Counted from the stretch's first letter, positions 23,392 through 32,034 are shown. The stretch: 37,869 bases of DNA from Eubacterium sp. (GCA_024698585.1 JAILRB010000007.1:1-37869); one strand, 5' to 3'. Program-made: numbers and translations. The notes: generated by a model not told the origin, from the sequence alone.

Positions 23392-24918
23392 ATGAAAAAG
23401 AATCAATTCCTGATTTGGATTATTTTGGTACTGTTCGGGTGTTACATTATGAATTTACCGGTAGTGGCAGATGATGTAGCAACCAAGGAAGCAGAACAGG
23501 TCCGGGCAAAAAAATATAAGATGACGGTTCGCCTGAATACCAAAAAAAATTCCCTGTCAGAAAAAGTCCAAGTAGACATTGTTAATCATACTTCCAATAA
23601 AGTTCAGGTCATTTGTTTTCGAAATATGGCAGAATCCGTCCTTCGTTATGATAAAAAATACTATAAAACAAAAGAAAATAAAAAGAAAAAGAGTGTAATC
23701 CAATGGGTGAAAAATCCGAAAGGAAAAAAGCTGTCCATTCGTTATAAAAAAGATGCCAGTATATTTTATGTAAACCTCGGAAGAAAAGGGTTGAAACCGG
23801 GAGAAAGCATTCAGATGACAATAAAAGCCAAAACAGATATTCCGAAAAGGGAGGATCGTTTTGGATATAGCGAAGACGGCAAGAAAAAGATGTATGCCTT
23901 GTCTTTCTGCTTTCCTTACCTGGCGGACAATGGAAACGGATCTTGGAATTTTGACCCGTATTTTGATGATGGAGAAAGCAGAGCTTCTGAAGTGACGGAT
24001 TATAAAGTGAAATTTATTGCACCGAAAAATTATGTAGTGGCGTCTACCGGAAGTCATCAGACTAAAAACGGAATCACAAAAATTACTGCAAAAAAAGTGA
24101 GAGATTTTGCGATTGTTGCTTCTAATTATTTGCAAAAAGAGAGTTTTAAGGTTTCGGGAATTACAATAAACAATTATTATTTTCCAGGGAAGAATGCAAA
24201 AAAGTATCGGAAAATATGCAAGCTGGTAGCAAGGGATGCCGTTTCCATATTTACAAAACAAATAGGAAAATGTCCGTTCCAACAACTGGATATGGTTGCC
24301 TGCCGGTTAGAAGCCGGTTTTGGAGGAATGGAATTTCCGGGACTTCTGATGAACAATGCATCCGCTTATTATGGGGACGAACAGGCTGCAAATGATCCAT
24401 ATTCATTGCAGGAAGTTGTAGTTCATGAAATTGCCCATCAGTGGTTTTATGCCGGGGTGGGAAATGATGAATATAAAGAAGGGTGGCTGGACGAAGGTTT
24501 TACCACATATCTGGAGCAGGTTCTGTATGGTCTGACGGATTCTAAAAGCATGCGTTATGTGAGGAAACTCGCAAAGGAAGAAAAGACAATTCTGGATTTT
24601 CAGAAAGAATTTGACGAAATTGTGCAAGCGGAACACCAATCAAATCAAACCAACTATATCAATATTCCGGTACGGAATTATTCAAAAAAAATGGTTTATG
24701 GAGAGCGGGAGTATGAGGGTGGCAAGATGTTTCTTTGTGAATTGAATTTGGTTATGGGAAAAGAAAAATTCGGGAATTTCCTGATGGAATATTATAAAGA
24801 ATATCTGTTCAAAAAAGCAACAACGTCAGATGTGCTGGCGTTAATCAGAAAATATGACAATGAAAAGGATGTGAATGCGGTCATTAAAAAGTATATACGC
24901 TCGTCTTATTTGATGTAG
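23392..24918 (+). CDS. Secreted M1-family zinc metallopeptidase
   Basis: The start at 23392 is preferred over GTG at 23383 because AAAGGAAG is correctly spaced (508 residues). An N-terminal signal peptide or anchor (~3-25) precedes a beta-sandwich domain. The gluzincin domain shows the M1 exopeptidase motif as G-G-M-E-F-P-G, the zinc site H345-E346-I-A-H349-Q-W and third ligand E368 in W-L-D-E-G-F-T-T-Y, exactly 19 residues beyond H349. A conserved Tyr region Y-G-E-R-E-Y-E-G-G-K-M-F follows. The protein ends soon after the catalytic domain and lacks the long C-terminal helical domain of large aminopeptidases. It probably acts outside the membrane on peptides. It is monocistronic with a ~75-base leader. 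Confidence 0.9.
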   Translation: MKKNQFLIWIILVLFGCYIMNLPVVADDVATKEAEQVRAKKYKMTVRLNTKKNSLSEKVQVDIVNHTSNKVQVICFRNMAESVLRYDKKYYKTKENKKKKSVIQWVKNPKGKKLSIRYKKDASIFYVNLGRKGLKPGESIQMTIKAKTDIPKREDRFGYSEDGKKKMYALSFCFPYLADNGNGSWNFDPYFDDGESRASEVTDYKVKFIAPKNYVVASTGSHQTKNGITKITAKKVRDFAIVASNYLQKESFKVSGITINNYYFPGKNAKKYRKICKLVARDAVSIFTKQIGKCPFQQLDMVACRLEAGFGGMEFPGLLMNNASAYYGDEQAANDPYSLQEVVVHEIAHQWFYAGVGNDEYKEGWLDEGFTTYLEQVLYGLTDSKSMRYVRKLAKEEKTILDFQKEFDEIVQAEHQSNQTNYINIPVRNYSKKMVYGEREYEGGKMFLCELNLVMGKEKFGNFLMEYYKEYLFKKATTSDVLALIRKYDNEKDVNAVIKKYIRSSYLM

Positions 24919-25004
24919 GATGTTGCAGTGAAACACTTAGGGAAAAGATTTTTCTCATAATAACTACAGTTTTCTAAAATATGATTTGTTTTTTGCAAAC
25001 AATG

Positions 25005-25199
25005 TTGACAATTCTTTTTTTTATAATATTTAAGTCGTTTACCGGGAGATGTAATAGTCATTGATACTCTATAGAACATGTTAAAAATATCAAGAGAGTT
25101 AAAGTGGTTATCGAAACGAAAAGTAATAAGGTTATTAAAAGAATCGTAGAGAAGCTGTTACGTAGGTGATGCTTAATTCACTTACGCAACAGCTTTTTT
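25005..25199 (+). ncRNA. Orphan transcription unit: candidate small RNA or micro-ORF
   Basis: The 24919-25306 gap is not empty. TTGACA (25005-25010) and TATAAT (25022-25027) occur, but only 11 bases apart, so which -35 is used is uncertain. They are followed by ~125 bases without a gene of normal size and then a very strong terminator at 25152-25199. Inside, ATG at 25078 opens 23 codons to TAG at 25149 (11 Lys/Arg/Glu/Ser-rich residues, strongly basic) but has no ribosome site. Neither 6S, SRP nor a known riboswitch was recognised. The region 24919-25004 contains only AT-rich sequence with a TTGTTT / AAACAA hairpin. Confidence 0.4.
25152..25199 (+). terminator. Strong intrinsic terminator of the orphan unit
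   Basis: AAGCTGTT pairs with AACAGCTT (25152-25159, 25188-25195), continued by CGTAGGTGA / TCACTTACG with one wobble after one mismatch; then six T. A 9-bp tandem repeat GCAATTTAC (25200-25217) follows directly. Confidence 0.9.
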
Positions 25200-25306
25200 G
25201 CAATTTACGCAATTTACGTTTTTGCTGTCCATTGGTAAAGACCCATTTATTGTACTCCCTTTGATTACAATAAAAGTATATCAAAACACTTTAGGAGGGA
25301 GAAAAA

Positions 25307-25408
25307 ATGAAGGGATACAATACACAGACAGGTTATATGGGATACGTTGATGGAGAATATATTTTATTCGCATCTGAGGCAGATTATTATGATTTTTTAG
25401 AGGAATAA
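25307..25408 (+). CDS. 33-residue Tyr/Gly-rich conserved-type microprotein
   Basis: ATG to TAA encodes 33 residues beginning M-K-G-Y-N-T-Q-T-G-Y-M-G-Y and ending D-Y-Y-D-F-L-E-E. It has six Tyr, two Phe and an acidic C-terminus, with no signal peptide or membrane segment. A perfect AGGAGGGAG ribosome site lies 5-7 bases upstream. A TACAAT at 25266-25271 could be its -10, but no -35 fits. The composition is clearly protein-like rather than random AT-rich sequence, and small proteins of this look occur in Clostridia as far as I recall. It lies just upstream of sbcDC but 61 bases before its start and with a separate promoter between. The role is unknown. Confidence 0.7.
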   Translation: MKGYNTQTGYMGYVDGEYILFASEADYYDFLEE

Positions 25409-25420
25409 GAACTGTAGTGG

Positions 25421-25429
25421 TGCTATAAT
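25421..25429 (+). promoter_or_regulatory. Extended -10 promoter of sbcDC
   Basis: TGCTATAAT matches TGnTATAAT perfectly; no -35 of note. It lies 40 bases before the sbcD start. Confidence 0.55.
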
Positions 25430-25469
25430 AGTGGAAGATGAGTGAACGGAAAAGAAGGAGGATGAGATT

Positions 25470-26648
25470 ATGAAATTATTGCATCTTGGGGACTTACATA
25501 TCGGGAAAACAGTAAATGATTTTAACCTGATTGAAGACCAGGAATATCTTTTGAATCAGGTGATTCAGATTGCGCAGGAGCATCAGGTGGATGGAATCAT
25601 GATTGCAGGAGATATATATGATCGTACCATTCCCAGTGAAGAAGCTGTTCGGGTATTTGATGAATTTCTGTGCAGACTTTCAGAATTAAAAATTGAAGCA
25701 TACATAATCAGTGGAAATCATGATTCTGATGAACGATTGCATTTCGGAAGCCGATTGTTTGAGAAAAGTGGGATTCATATTGCTTCCAAATTCAATGGAG
25801 TTTTGTACAAGCATGAGGTGGAAGACTCTTTTGGTAAGCTGAATATCTACCTGCTTCCGTATGTGAAGGCTTCTCAGGTTCGTCACTTTTTTCAGGAAGA
25901 AAATATTGAGAATTATCATGATGCAGTAGAACTGATTGTAAATTCTGCGAAGGTGGACGAATCGGAAAGAAATATTATTGTAGCGCACCAGTTTGTGGCA
26001 GGAAGAAAAGAAATCCCAGTAATTAGTGGATCGGAAAATGTGTCTGTCAGAAGGCAGGCTGCAACCTCCGAAGGAAGTGTTGGAACGGTGGAAATGATTT
26101 ACTCCGACTGCTTTGATTCCTTTGATTATGTGGCATTGGGACATATTCATGCACCTCAGAAAATTGGTAGAGAGGAAGTACGATATTCCGGCTCGCTGAT
26201 GAAATATTCCAAAAGTGAAGTGTTTAGTGAAAAGTCGATCCCATTGATTTCCCTGGGTGAAAAGGGGCAGGTGGATATTCAGTTGATTCCATTGAAACCA
26301 ATTCGTGACATGAGACAGATTAAAGGAACAATGAAACAGCTTTTAAGTGCGGAGAACATTACCGATCCGGAGGACTACATTTTTGTTACGTTAACAGATG
26401 AAGATCCGGTGATGGATGCAATGACGATTTTCAAGAATTACTATCCGAATACTATGCAGATTGAATATGATAATTCCAGGACTAGAGAGGCGGAAGATGT
26501 GGAATTATCAGAGAATGCATTAGAGAAGCCGTTTTCTGAACTGGCAGAGGAATTCTACAAAATGATGTATGGTGTTGAAATTAGTGATGAAGAAATGAAG
26601 ATTTTGAAACAAGCTGCAAAGGAGGTGGGGATTGATGAAGCCGATTAA
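25470..26648 (+). CDS. sbcD: Exonuclease subunit SbcD (Mre11-like)
   Basis: The 392-residue product is the nuclease partner of SbcC, cutting hairpins and DNA ends during repair. Metallophosphoesterase motifs are complete: L-G-D-L-H-I-G at the start, G-D-I-Y-D, G-N-H-D-S-D, A-H-Q-F and G-H-I-H. A C-terminal capping region (~290-392) follows. GAAGGAGG lies 7-8 bases upstream of ATG. The 3' end overlaps the sbcC start by 14 bases, the usual coupled arrangement. Confidence 0.97.
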   Translation: MKLLHLGDLHIGKTVNDFNLIEDQEYLLNQVIQIAQEHQVDGIMIAGDIYDRTIPSEEAVRVFDEFLCRLSELKIEAYIISGNHDSDERLHFGSRLFEKSGIHIASKFNGVLYKHEVEDSFGKLNIYLLPYVKASQVRHFFQEENIENYHDAVELIVNSAKVDESERNIIVAHQFVAGRKEIPVISGSENVSVRRQAATSEGSVGTVEMIYSDCFDSFDYVALGHIHAPQKIGREEVRYSGSLMKYSKSEVFSEKSIPLISLGEKGQVDIQLIPLKPIRDMRQIKGTMKQLLSAENITDPEDYIFVTLTDEDPVMDAMTIFKNYYPNTMQIEYDNSRTREAEDVELSENALEKPFSELAEEFYKMMYGVEISDEEMKILKQAAKEVGIDEAD

Positions 26649-29600
26649 GTTAATTATGAGTGCTTTTGGACCATATGCAGGAAAAGTACCGGAAATCAAT
26701 TTTGAAGACTTTGAGGAAGATGGATTGTTTTTGATTTCCGGAGATACCGGAGCAGGAAAAACAACTATTTTTGATGCAATCTGTTTTGCCTTGTACGGTA
26801 CTACCAGTGGCACATATCGCGATACAAAAAATTTGCGAAGTGACTATGCTGACCCAGAAGTGCCGACCTTTGTAGACTTCTGTTTTTCTCACCAAGGAAG
26901 AGAATATCGGATTTATAGAAGTCCGGCCTATGAACGGATTAAGAAACGAGGCAGTGGAACAAAATCGGAACCGGAAAAAGTTGAATTATACGAAGGAAGC
27001 GATGTTCCGTTGGAAGGAACACGAAAAGTTAATCCGAGAATTATTGAAATTCTAAATGTAGATGAGAAGCAGTTTAAGCAGATTGTAATGATTGCCCAGG
27101 GAGAATTCTGGAAACTTTTAAATGCATCAACAGAAGACCGGACAAAGATTCTTCGTACGATTTTTATGACAGAAAATTATAATAAAATCGAGTTTCAACT
27201 GAAAAATTATATGGATGATAATTTTTCTAAAAAGAAAACCATTGAAACAACATTGAACAATGAATTGGATCATATTGTGTTAGGGGATGATAGTCCTTTT
27301 AATGCAGAGTTAAAGGATTTCATTGAAAAAGCAGCAGATACAAAAAACTTTTGGAATCTTGACGAAATTCTTGAATTTCTTGGAAGGATTCTTGAAGTGG
27401 ATCGGGAGTTATACTTGAAACAGGAACAATTATGTAACGAGCAGCAAGAGCTCTTGAATCAGGAAAGAGCAAAACTGAATGTTGCAAAAATTAACAATGA
27501 ATTGATTGAGAAGGTTTCTGAATTGAAAAAAAAAGAACAGGAACTTCTTTCGCAGCAGGATGAAATGAAAAAGAAGGAGGAGATACTAGAACTCCGGAAA
27601 GTTGCGACCAGGGAAGTGTCCCCTGTGTATAATGGCTGGAAGTCAAAAGTGCAGGAGGTTCAGGAAAAGGAACAACAGTTAGAAGGGGAAAGAAAGAATA
27701 TTTCATCCAAGAAGGAACAGCTGGAAGTAGCGAAGCGACAAAATGAAAAAGCACAGGGAAAAAAGGAAGAAGGTTTGGAACTTCAGAAACGGGCAGATAA
27801 GCTGAAGGAGCAGGAACCACGTTACAAAGTGCGGGAAGAACTTCAAAGAAAAGTTAAGGAATTATTATCCGAAGAACGAGAGCTCCAAGAAGAAAAAAGT
27901 ACTTTGGAACAGACCGAAGAACAACTTCGTAAAAGAATGGAAGAACTGGAACAGCAACTTTTGGAATTAAAGGAGGTGCCTGCCCAAGTTCAATTGAATT
28001 TTCGGGAGATTGAGGCGGTTCAACAGCTAAAAGACGAAGTGGATGAATTAATTTTCACAGAACGACCGAAAATTAACTATCTGAAAAAGGAATTAGAAGA
28101 AAAGCAACAGGAATGTGAAGTGGCAATGAAAGAATACCAACAGGCTGAATCTGAACGAAAAGATGCGGAACTTTTGTTGGATTGCTGCCGTGCGGGGATT
28201 ATGGCACAAAAATTAGTGGCAGGAGAGCCATGTCCGGTGTGTGGTTCGAAAGAACATCCAAATCCTGCGGTTCTATCTCAGGAGTCGATCTCGGAAGAAC
28301 AGGTTCAGGAAATTGTTCAAAGAGAAGAAGTGCTTAGAACGTCAAAAAATGAAGCGGTTACAAAAGCAGAAATCGCAAAGACAACCTGGGAATCCGAAGA
28401 AAAGCATTTCTGCCAGCAGGTAGAAAAAGTGCGGAAGCATTCGATTTTTAAACAGGCAGAATCAGAACTTTCCATCGAAGAATGTCAGACGTTTGTTCAG
28501 GAACGATACGATTCCCTTCTTCATAATAAAGAAGACTTAGCGCAGAAGAATACAATCTTTGAACAGGGACAAAAGGAACGGGAGGACATTCAGAAGGAAC
28601 AAAGCAGTTTGGAAGAAAAGAAACAGGATAATAGAGAAAAAATCCTGAAGAATACATCAGAACTGTCGGCAAAAAAATCATCGTTGGAATCCATGAAAGA
28701 TTTAGAATTTGATAATTTGCAACAGGCGCAGGAAGAGCAGTTGGAAGCAACAAAGAAGTACAAGGCAATTATGGATGAAATTGAAAGTGCCGGAAAAGAG
28801 TTTGAAACTGCAACCAAGAATTATACGGAACAAAAGGCGACAGTTGAGACATTGGAAAGTGCATTGGGAACGGAGAAAAACGTTCTGCGGGAAAAGAAGG
28901 AACAGTATGAATCACTTCGTAAAGAAAAAGGCTTTGCTACTGAAGCAGAGTACCTGCAGTATGCGGTGGATGAAACAGTGATTGCTGAAAACGAAAAAGA
29001 GATTTTGCAGTATCATAGTGACGTGAAAGTAAATTGTGAGAAATTGAAGGATGCCCGAAGTAGTGCCGAAGGAAAAGTATTTATTGATTTGGAAGAACTT
29101 ACGCAAATTGTAGAGGATGAGACAGAGAAATTTAGTGCGTTGAAAAAGATTGAGGCAGATATACAAATGCGTATAAATGCGAATTGCGTTGTGGAAGAAA
29201 AAATGAAATCATTGGAGCAACCGTTAGCAAAGGCAACGGAAGATTATCAGCGCTGTTCCAGACTGTATAACCTTGTCAGAGGAAAACTTTTGGGAAAACC
29301 AAAAGTTACATTAGAGCAGTTTATTCAGGCATATGGTTTCGAACAGATTGTAAAGGCAGCGAACAGAAGATTGAAGCCGATGAGTGATAATCAATATGAA
29401 CTGTTTCGTAAGGAAGAAGCTACGGAAAACAGAGGAAGTACATTCCTGGATTTGGAAGTGTTGGATAACTTTACCGGACGCAGAAGACCGGTAGGAAGTC
29501 TTTCCGGTGGTGAAAGCTTTAAGGCATCTTTAAGTCTGGCACTGGGATTGTCCGATACTATTTCCAGCAGTCGTGGTGGAATCCAGATGGATGCATTGTT

Positions 29601-29796
29601 TATTGATGAAGGGTTTGGAACATTGGACCGAAAATCCATTGACAATGCTATGGAAATTCTCATGCAATTATCCGGTCATAAAAAACTGGTGGGAATTATT
29701 AGCCACCGGGAAGAATTGATGGATATTATTCCTCAACAGATTCAGGTGGTAAAAACAAAAGACGGAAGTACCCTTTCCATAGAAACCGGCTTATAA
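26635..29796 (+). CDS. sbcC: Exonuclease subunit SbcC (Rad50-like ATPase)
   Basis: The start at ATG 26635 (AAGGAGGTGGGG upstream) gives 1053 residues. The N-terminal Walker A is G-D-T-G-A-G-K-T-T (~36-44). About 800 residues of Gln/Glu/Lys-rich coiled coil follow, interrupted by the zinc hook C533-P-V-C536-G. The C-terminal ATPase half shows signature L-S-G-G-E-S-F (~956) and Walker B A-L-F-I-D-E-G-F-G-T-L-D, then G-I-I-S-H-R. All elements of an active SMC-like ATPase are present and the length is normal. It forms the DNA-end processing complex with SbcD. Confidence 0.97.
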   Translation: MKPIKLIMSAFGPYAGKVPEINFEDFEEDGLFLISGDTGAGKTTIFDAICFALYGTTSGTYRDTKNLRSDYADPEVPTFVDFCFSHQGREYRIYRSPAYERIKKRGSGTKSEPEKVELYEGSDVPLEGTRKVNPRIIEILNVDEKQFKQIVMIAQGEFWKLLNASTEDRTKILRTIFMTENYNKIEFQLKNYMDDNFSKKKTIETTLNNELDHIVLGDDSPFNAELKDFIEKAADTKNFWNLDEILEFLGRILEVDRELYLKQEQLCNEQQELLNQERAKLNVAKINNELIEKVSELKKKEQELLSQQDEMKKKEEILELRKVATREVSPVYNGWKSKVQEVQEKEQQLEGERKNISSKKEQLEVAKRQNEKAQGKKEEGLELQKRADKLKEQEPRYKVREELQRKVKELLSEERELQEEKSTLEQTEEQLRKRMEELEQQLLELKEVPAQVQLNFREIEAVQQLKDEVDELIFTERPKINYLKKELEEKQQECEVAMKEYQQAESERKDAELLLDCCRAGIMAQKLVAGEPCPVCGSKEHPNPAVLSQESISEEQVQEIVQREEVLRTSKNEAVTKAEIAKTTWESEEKHFCQQVEKVRKHSIFKQAESELSIEECQTFVQERYDSLLHNKEDLAQKNTIFEQGQKEREDIQKEQSSLEEKKQDNREKILKNTSELSAKKSSLESMKDLEFDNLQQAQEEQLEATKKYKAIMDEIESAGKEFETATKNYTEQKATVETLESALGTEKNVLREKKEQYESLRKEKGFATEAEYLQYAVDETVIAENEKEILQYHSDVKVNCEKLKDARSSAEGKVFIDLEELTQIVEDETEKFSALKKIEADIQMRINANCVVEEKMKSLEQPLAKATEDYQRCSRLYNLVRGKLLGKPKVTLEQFIQAYGFEQIVKAANRRLKPMSDNQYELFRKEEATENRGSTFLDLEVLDNFTGRRRPVGSLSGGESFKASLSLALGLSDTISSSRGGIQMDALFIDEGFGTLDRKSIDNAMEILMQLSGHKKLVGIISHREELMDIIPQQIQVVKTKDGSTLSIETGL

Positions 29797-29805
29797 AAAG
29801 TGACG

Positions 29806-29834
29806 TTGAAGGAATGACCATATAGGGTTATAAT
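29806..29834 (+). promoter_or_regulatory. Promoter of the Nif11-like small gene
   Basis: TTGAAG (29806-29811) and TATAAT (29829-29834) have a 17-base spacer, 41 bases before the start. Confidence 0.75.
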
Positions 29835-29874
29835 AAAGAAGAATGATGTGATTACGGATTTAAGGAGGTTTCAA

Positions 29875-30099
29875 ATGGACGTAAAAGCAAAAGTTGAAGA
29901 AATTGTAGGAAAAATTAAAGGAGACCCGGGACTGGCAAAGAATTTCCAAAGTAATCCGGAAAAGACCATTGAATCGTTGATTGGTGTGGATATTCCGGAT
30001 GGAGTATTGGAACAGGTGATTTCAGGAGTAAAAGCTGCACTTGCAGGAGATAAGGCTTCAGGAATTGTTGATAAGATTACAGGTATTTTTAAAAAGTAA
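29875..30099 (+). CDS. Small Nif11/NHLP-leader-like protein
   Basis: The start at 29875 has AAGGAGG seven bases upstream (74 residues). The sequence is helical and charged, with D-P-G-L-A-K-N-F-Q-S-N-P-E-K-T-I-E-S-L-I-G-V-D-I-P as its core and a Gly/Ala-rich second half. The layout (short helix, D-P-x-L, then a G-V-D-I-P turn) resembles the Nif11-like leader region of some RiPP precursors and of stand-alone small clostridial proteins. No modification enzyme, protease-transporter or Cys/Ser/Thr-rich core is present here, so a peptide-natural-product role is not supported. It is a single-gene unit with promoter and terminator; function unknown. Confidence 0.7.
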   Translation: MDVKAKVEEIVGKIKGDPGLAKNFQSNPEKTIESLIGVDIPDGVLEQVISGVKAALAGDKASGIVDKITGIFKK

Positions 30100-30105
30100 G
30101 AATGA

Positions 30106-30141
30106 AAAAAGTGCCAGGTGATAATATTGCCCGGCATTTTT
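30106..30141 (+). terminator. Intrinsic terminator of the Nif11-like gene
   Basis: TGCC-x-GG pairs with CC-x-GGCA (30112-30118, 30130-30136) with one internal mismatch, extended by AA/TT, and followed by five T. Confidence 0.75.
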
Positions 30142-30182
30142 GCTTATTCATAAAATTATTATGAAATGATGGAGGAATGGGA

Positions 30183-30797
30183 ATGGAGAAAGAGCAATTA
30201 ATTGAAAAGTTGATTGAATTAGAATATGAAGCCTTTGATAAAACAAGAAATGTGGGGGGGAGAGCTGCTTGCCAAAATGATTGGCCTACTTTTTACATTA
30301 TGAGAAAGAGCCAATATCTGACCTGGAATGAAGAAATGCTTGAAAGCTTTCTTTCCGATTTTGAAGAGGCAAATGCCAGAGGCTGGAATCTTATTACGGA
30401 AAAATATGCAAGAATGATGAAAAGCACCAATCCTGCAGAATATGACCAAATTAAAGAAATTCTACCGGTTCAGAGTGAATGGCAGAAAAATGTCATTGAA
30501 CAGATTGTGGAAATTCAGGTGGGATGGATGGAAGAATTTTCCAAAGAACATCCGAATATTTCTTCCAGGGCAAGGGTGATTCATACTTCGGAAGATCAGA
30601 TGGACGATACTTCCTATGAAACGTATTTGCGTGGAGAAATTGGAACATATTCCGAGGAAACATTAGCCAAGTATGCAGCATTTATTGTGGGCCTGGCTAA
30701 GGAAAAGAAAAACCTGGCAGAGATGATTATGCAGAATACCATTGAATTATATGGATATTCATCATTTGAGGAAATTAAGGAATTGGAGTGGATGTAG
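30183..30797 (+). CDS. DUF4125 family protein
   Basis: The start at 30183 is chosen because GGAGG lies seven bases upstream; ATG at 30177 is too close (204 residues). The sequence L-I-E-L-E-Y-E-A-F-D-K-T-R-N-V-G-G-R-A-A-C-Q-N-D-W-P-T-F-like start is the hallmark of DUF4125, followed by M-R-K-S-Q-Y, W-N-L-I-T-E-K-Y-A-R-M-M and a C-terminal helical part. It is soluble, with no signal peptide. The ATG of the TPR gene comes directly after its stop codon, so the two proteins are made together and probably act together. The function of the family is not established. Confidence 0.82.
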   Translation: MEKEQLIEKLIELEYEAFDKTRNVGGRAACQNDWPTFYIMRKSQYLTWNEEMLESFLSDFEEANARGWNLITEKYARMMKSTNPAEYDQIKEILPVQSEWQKNVIEQIVEIQVGWMEEFSKEHPNISSRARVIHTSEDQMDDTSYETYLRGEIGTYSEETLAKYAAFIVGLAKEKKNLAEMIMQNTIELYGYSSFEEIKELEWM

Positions 30798-31538
30798 ATG
30801 ACAATCGAAAAATTTTTTCGGGAACTGGACGGTTTTTTTGGTAAAAATGAAATCGAAGAAGCAGGAGTGTTTTTGGAAAAGGCATTGAAAGAAGCACGCG
30901 AGACAGGGGATTTATCTTTGGAGCTTTCAGTTCTTAATGAAATGATGGGATATTATCGAAGCACGGACCAAAAAGAAAAAGGATTACAAAGTGTGGAAGA
31001 TGGACTGGCACTGATTCAAAAAAATGGATTAGAGGCACATCCCGGTGTGGCCAATATGTGGATTAATATGGGAACCACTTTATGTCATTTTGAACGGGTG
31101 GAAGAAGCAGAAGTCTGTTACAAAAATGCGGAAATGTTTGTAATGCAGAGTGGAGCAGGCGCTTTACAAATGGCAGGTCTCTATAATAATACCGCAGCTG
31201 TTTATGTGAAAACCGGGAGATTTGAGGAGGCAGGAAAGCGTTATGAAAAGGCATTGGAGTGCCTTGCACAGATTGATGAAAATTCGGAATTCTGGGAAGA
31301 TATTCAATTTAATCGGATTGTTACATGGCTTAATATGATTGTAATGAATTGCGTTAAACAACAAGGAGCGGGAGAGGAAAACCAGCAGCTTGTTGAAAAA
31401 ATCAAGGAAATCATGTCGTCAGAGGATTTTCAGAATACAGAGTCTTTTCCTTATGCAGTCAAGAAATGTATTCACTGTTTTGAAAATCTTCAGGATCAGC
31501 AAAACAAAGAGTGGTTTGAACAATTTACAGGTGTATAA
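30798..31538 (+). CDS. Tetratricopeptide-repeat (TPR) protein
   Basis: The 246-residue all-helical protein has TPR motifs at ~20-60, ~85-120 (W-I-N-M-G-T-T-L-C-H-F-E-R-V-E-E-A-E) and ~125-160 (L-Y-N-N-T-A-A-V-Y-V-K-T-G-R-F-E-E-A). It shows the conserved small/large residue pattern A8-G/A20-A27. The start codon abuts the preceding stop, so translation is coupled to DUF4125. A scaffold or partner-binding role is expected. No other domain is present. Confidence 0.85.
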   Translation: MTIEKFFRELDGFFGKNEIEEAGVFLEKALKEARETGDLSLELSVLNEMMGYYRSTDQKEKGLQSVEDGLALIQKNGLEAHPGVANMWINMGTTLCHFERVEEAEVCYKNAEMFVMQSGAGALQMAGLYNNTAAVYVKTGRFEEAGKRYEKALECLAQIDENSEFWEDIQFNRIVTWLNMIVMNCVKQQGAGEENQQLVEKIKEIMSSEDFQNTESFPYAVKKCIHCFENLQDQQNKEWFEQFTGV

Positions 31539-31566
31539 AAAATGTGAAAAATACTGTTGGATTTCA

Positions 31567-31595
31567 TTGCTTTTCCCCAGGGAAAATGATATTCT
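31567..31595 (+). promoter_or_regulatory. Promoter of superoxide reductase with internal inverted repeat
   Basis: TTGCTT (31567-31572), 17 bases, then TATTCT (31590-31595) with TGA extended -10. The spacer contains TTTTCCC-CA-GGGAAAA (31571-31586), a 7-bp inverted repeat placed where a repressor would block polymerase. Confidence 0.55.
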
Positions 31596-31639
31596 ATCAG
31601 TAACGATATGAAGCGTGAAAAAGAAAAGGAGGCAGAACT

Positions 31640-32014
31640 ATGGAATTGAAATTTTATATTTGTGAACGTTGTGGAAATATTGTGACAAAGGTTGATGATA
31701 AGGGAACACCATTGATGTGTTGTGGACAGGCTATGACAGAGATTGTTCCGGGAACAGTTGATGCAGCAGTTGAAAAACATGTGCCGGCATACGAAGTAGC
31801 TGACGGAGTTGTGAAAGTGTCCGTTGGAGAGGTAGAACATCCGATGATGGAAGCGCATTACATTATGTGGATTGCAGTTGCAACGAATCAGGGATTCCAG
31901 ATTAAATATCTGAAACCGGAAGAAGCTCCAAAAGCTGAATTTGCATTAGCAGCAGGTGAAGAAGTGGATGCGGTATATGCTTATTGCAATCTACATGGAT
32001 TGTGGAAAAAATAA
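31640..32014 (+). CDS. Superoxide reductase (desulfoferrodoxin type)
   Basis: The 124-residue cytoplasmic enzyme reduces superoxide to H2O2 without making O2, a typical defence of anaerobes. The N-terminal desulforedoxin-type iron site has C8-x-x-C11 and C27-C28. The catalytic Fe site has K46-H47 in E-K-H-V-P, H67, H73, C116 and H119, all present. The two-centre form is complete in length. AAGGAGG lies upstream of ATG. It is monocistronic with a dedicated promoter and an 11-bp terminator. Confidence 0.96.
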   Translation: MELKFYICERCGNIVTKVDDKGTPLMCCGQAMTEIVPGTVDAAVEKHVPAYEVADGVVKVSVGEVEHPMMEAHYIMWIAVATNQGFQIKYLKPEEAPKAEFALAAGEEVDAVYAYCNLHGLWKK

Positions 32015-32034
32015 GAATATTGAATAATAATGAT

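Noticed and set aside
24949..24967. Terminator-like GGGAAAA / TTTTTCTC after the M1 peptidase
   Set aside because: The loop would be only two bases and pairing relies on wobbles; not convincing.
25200..25217. 9-bp tandem repeat GCAATTTAC as a binding site
   Set aside because: Lies directly after a terminator with no promoter in register; likely short slippage.
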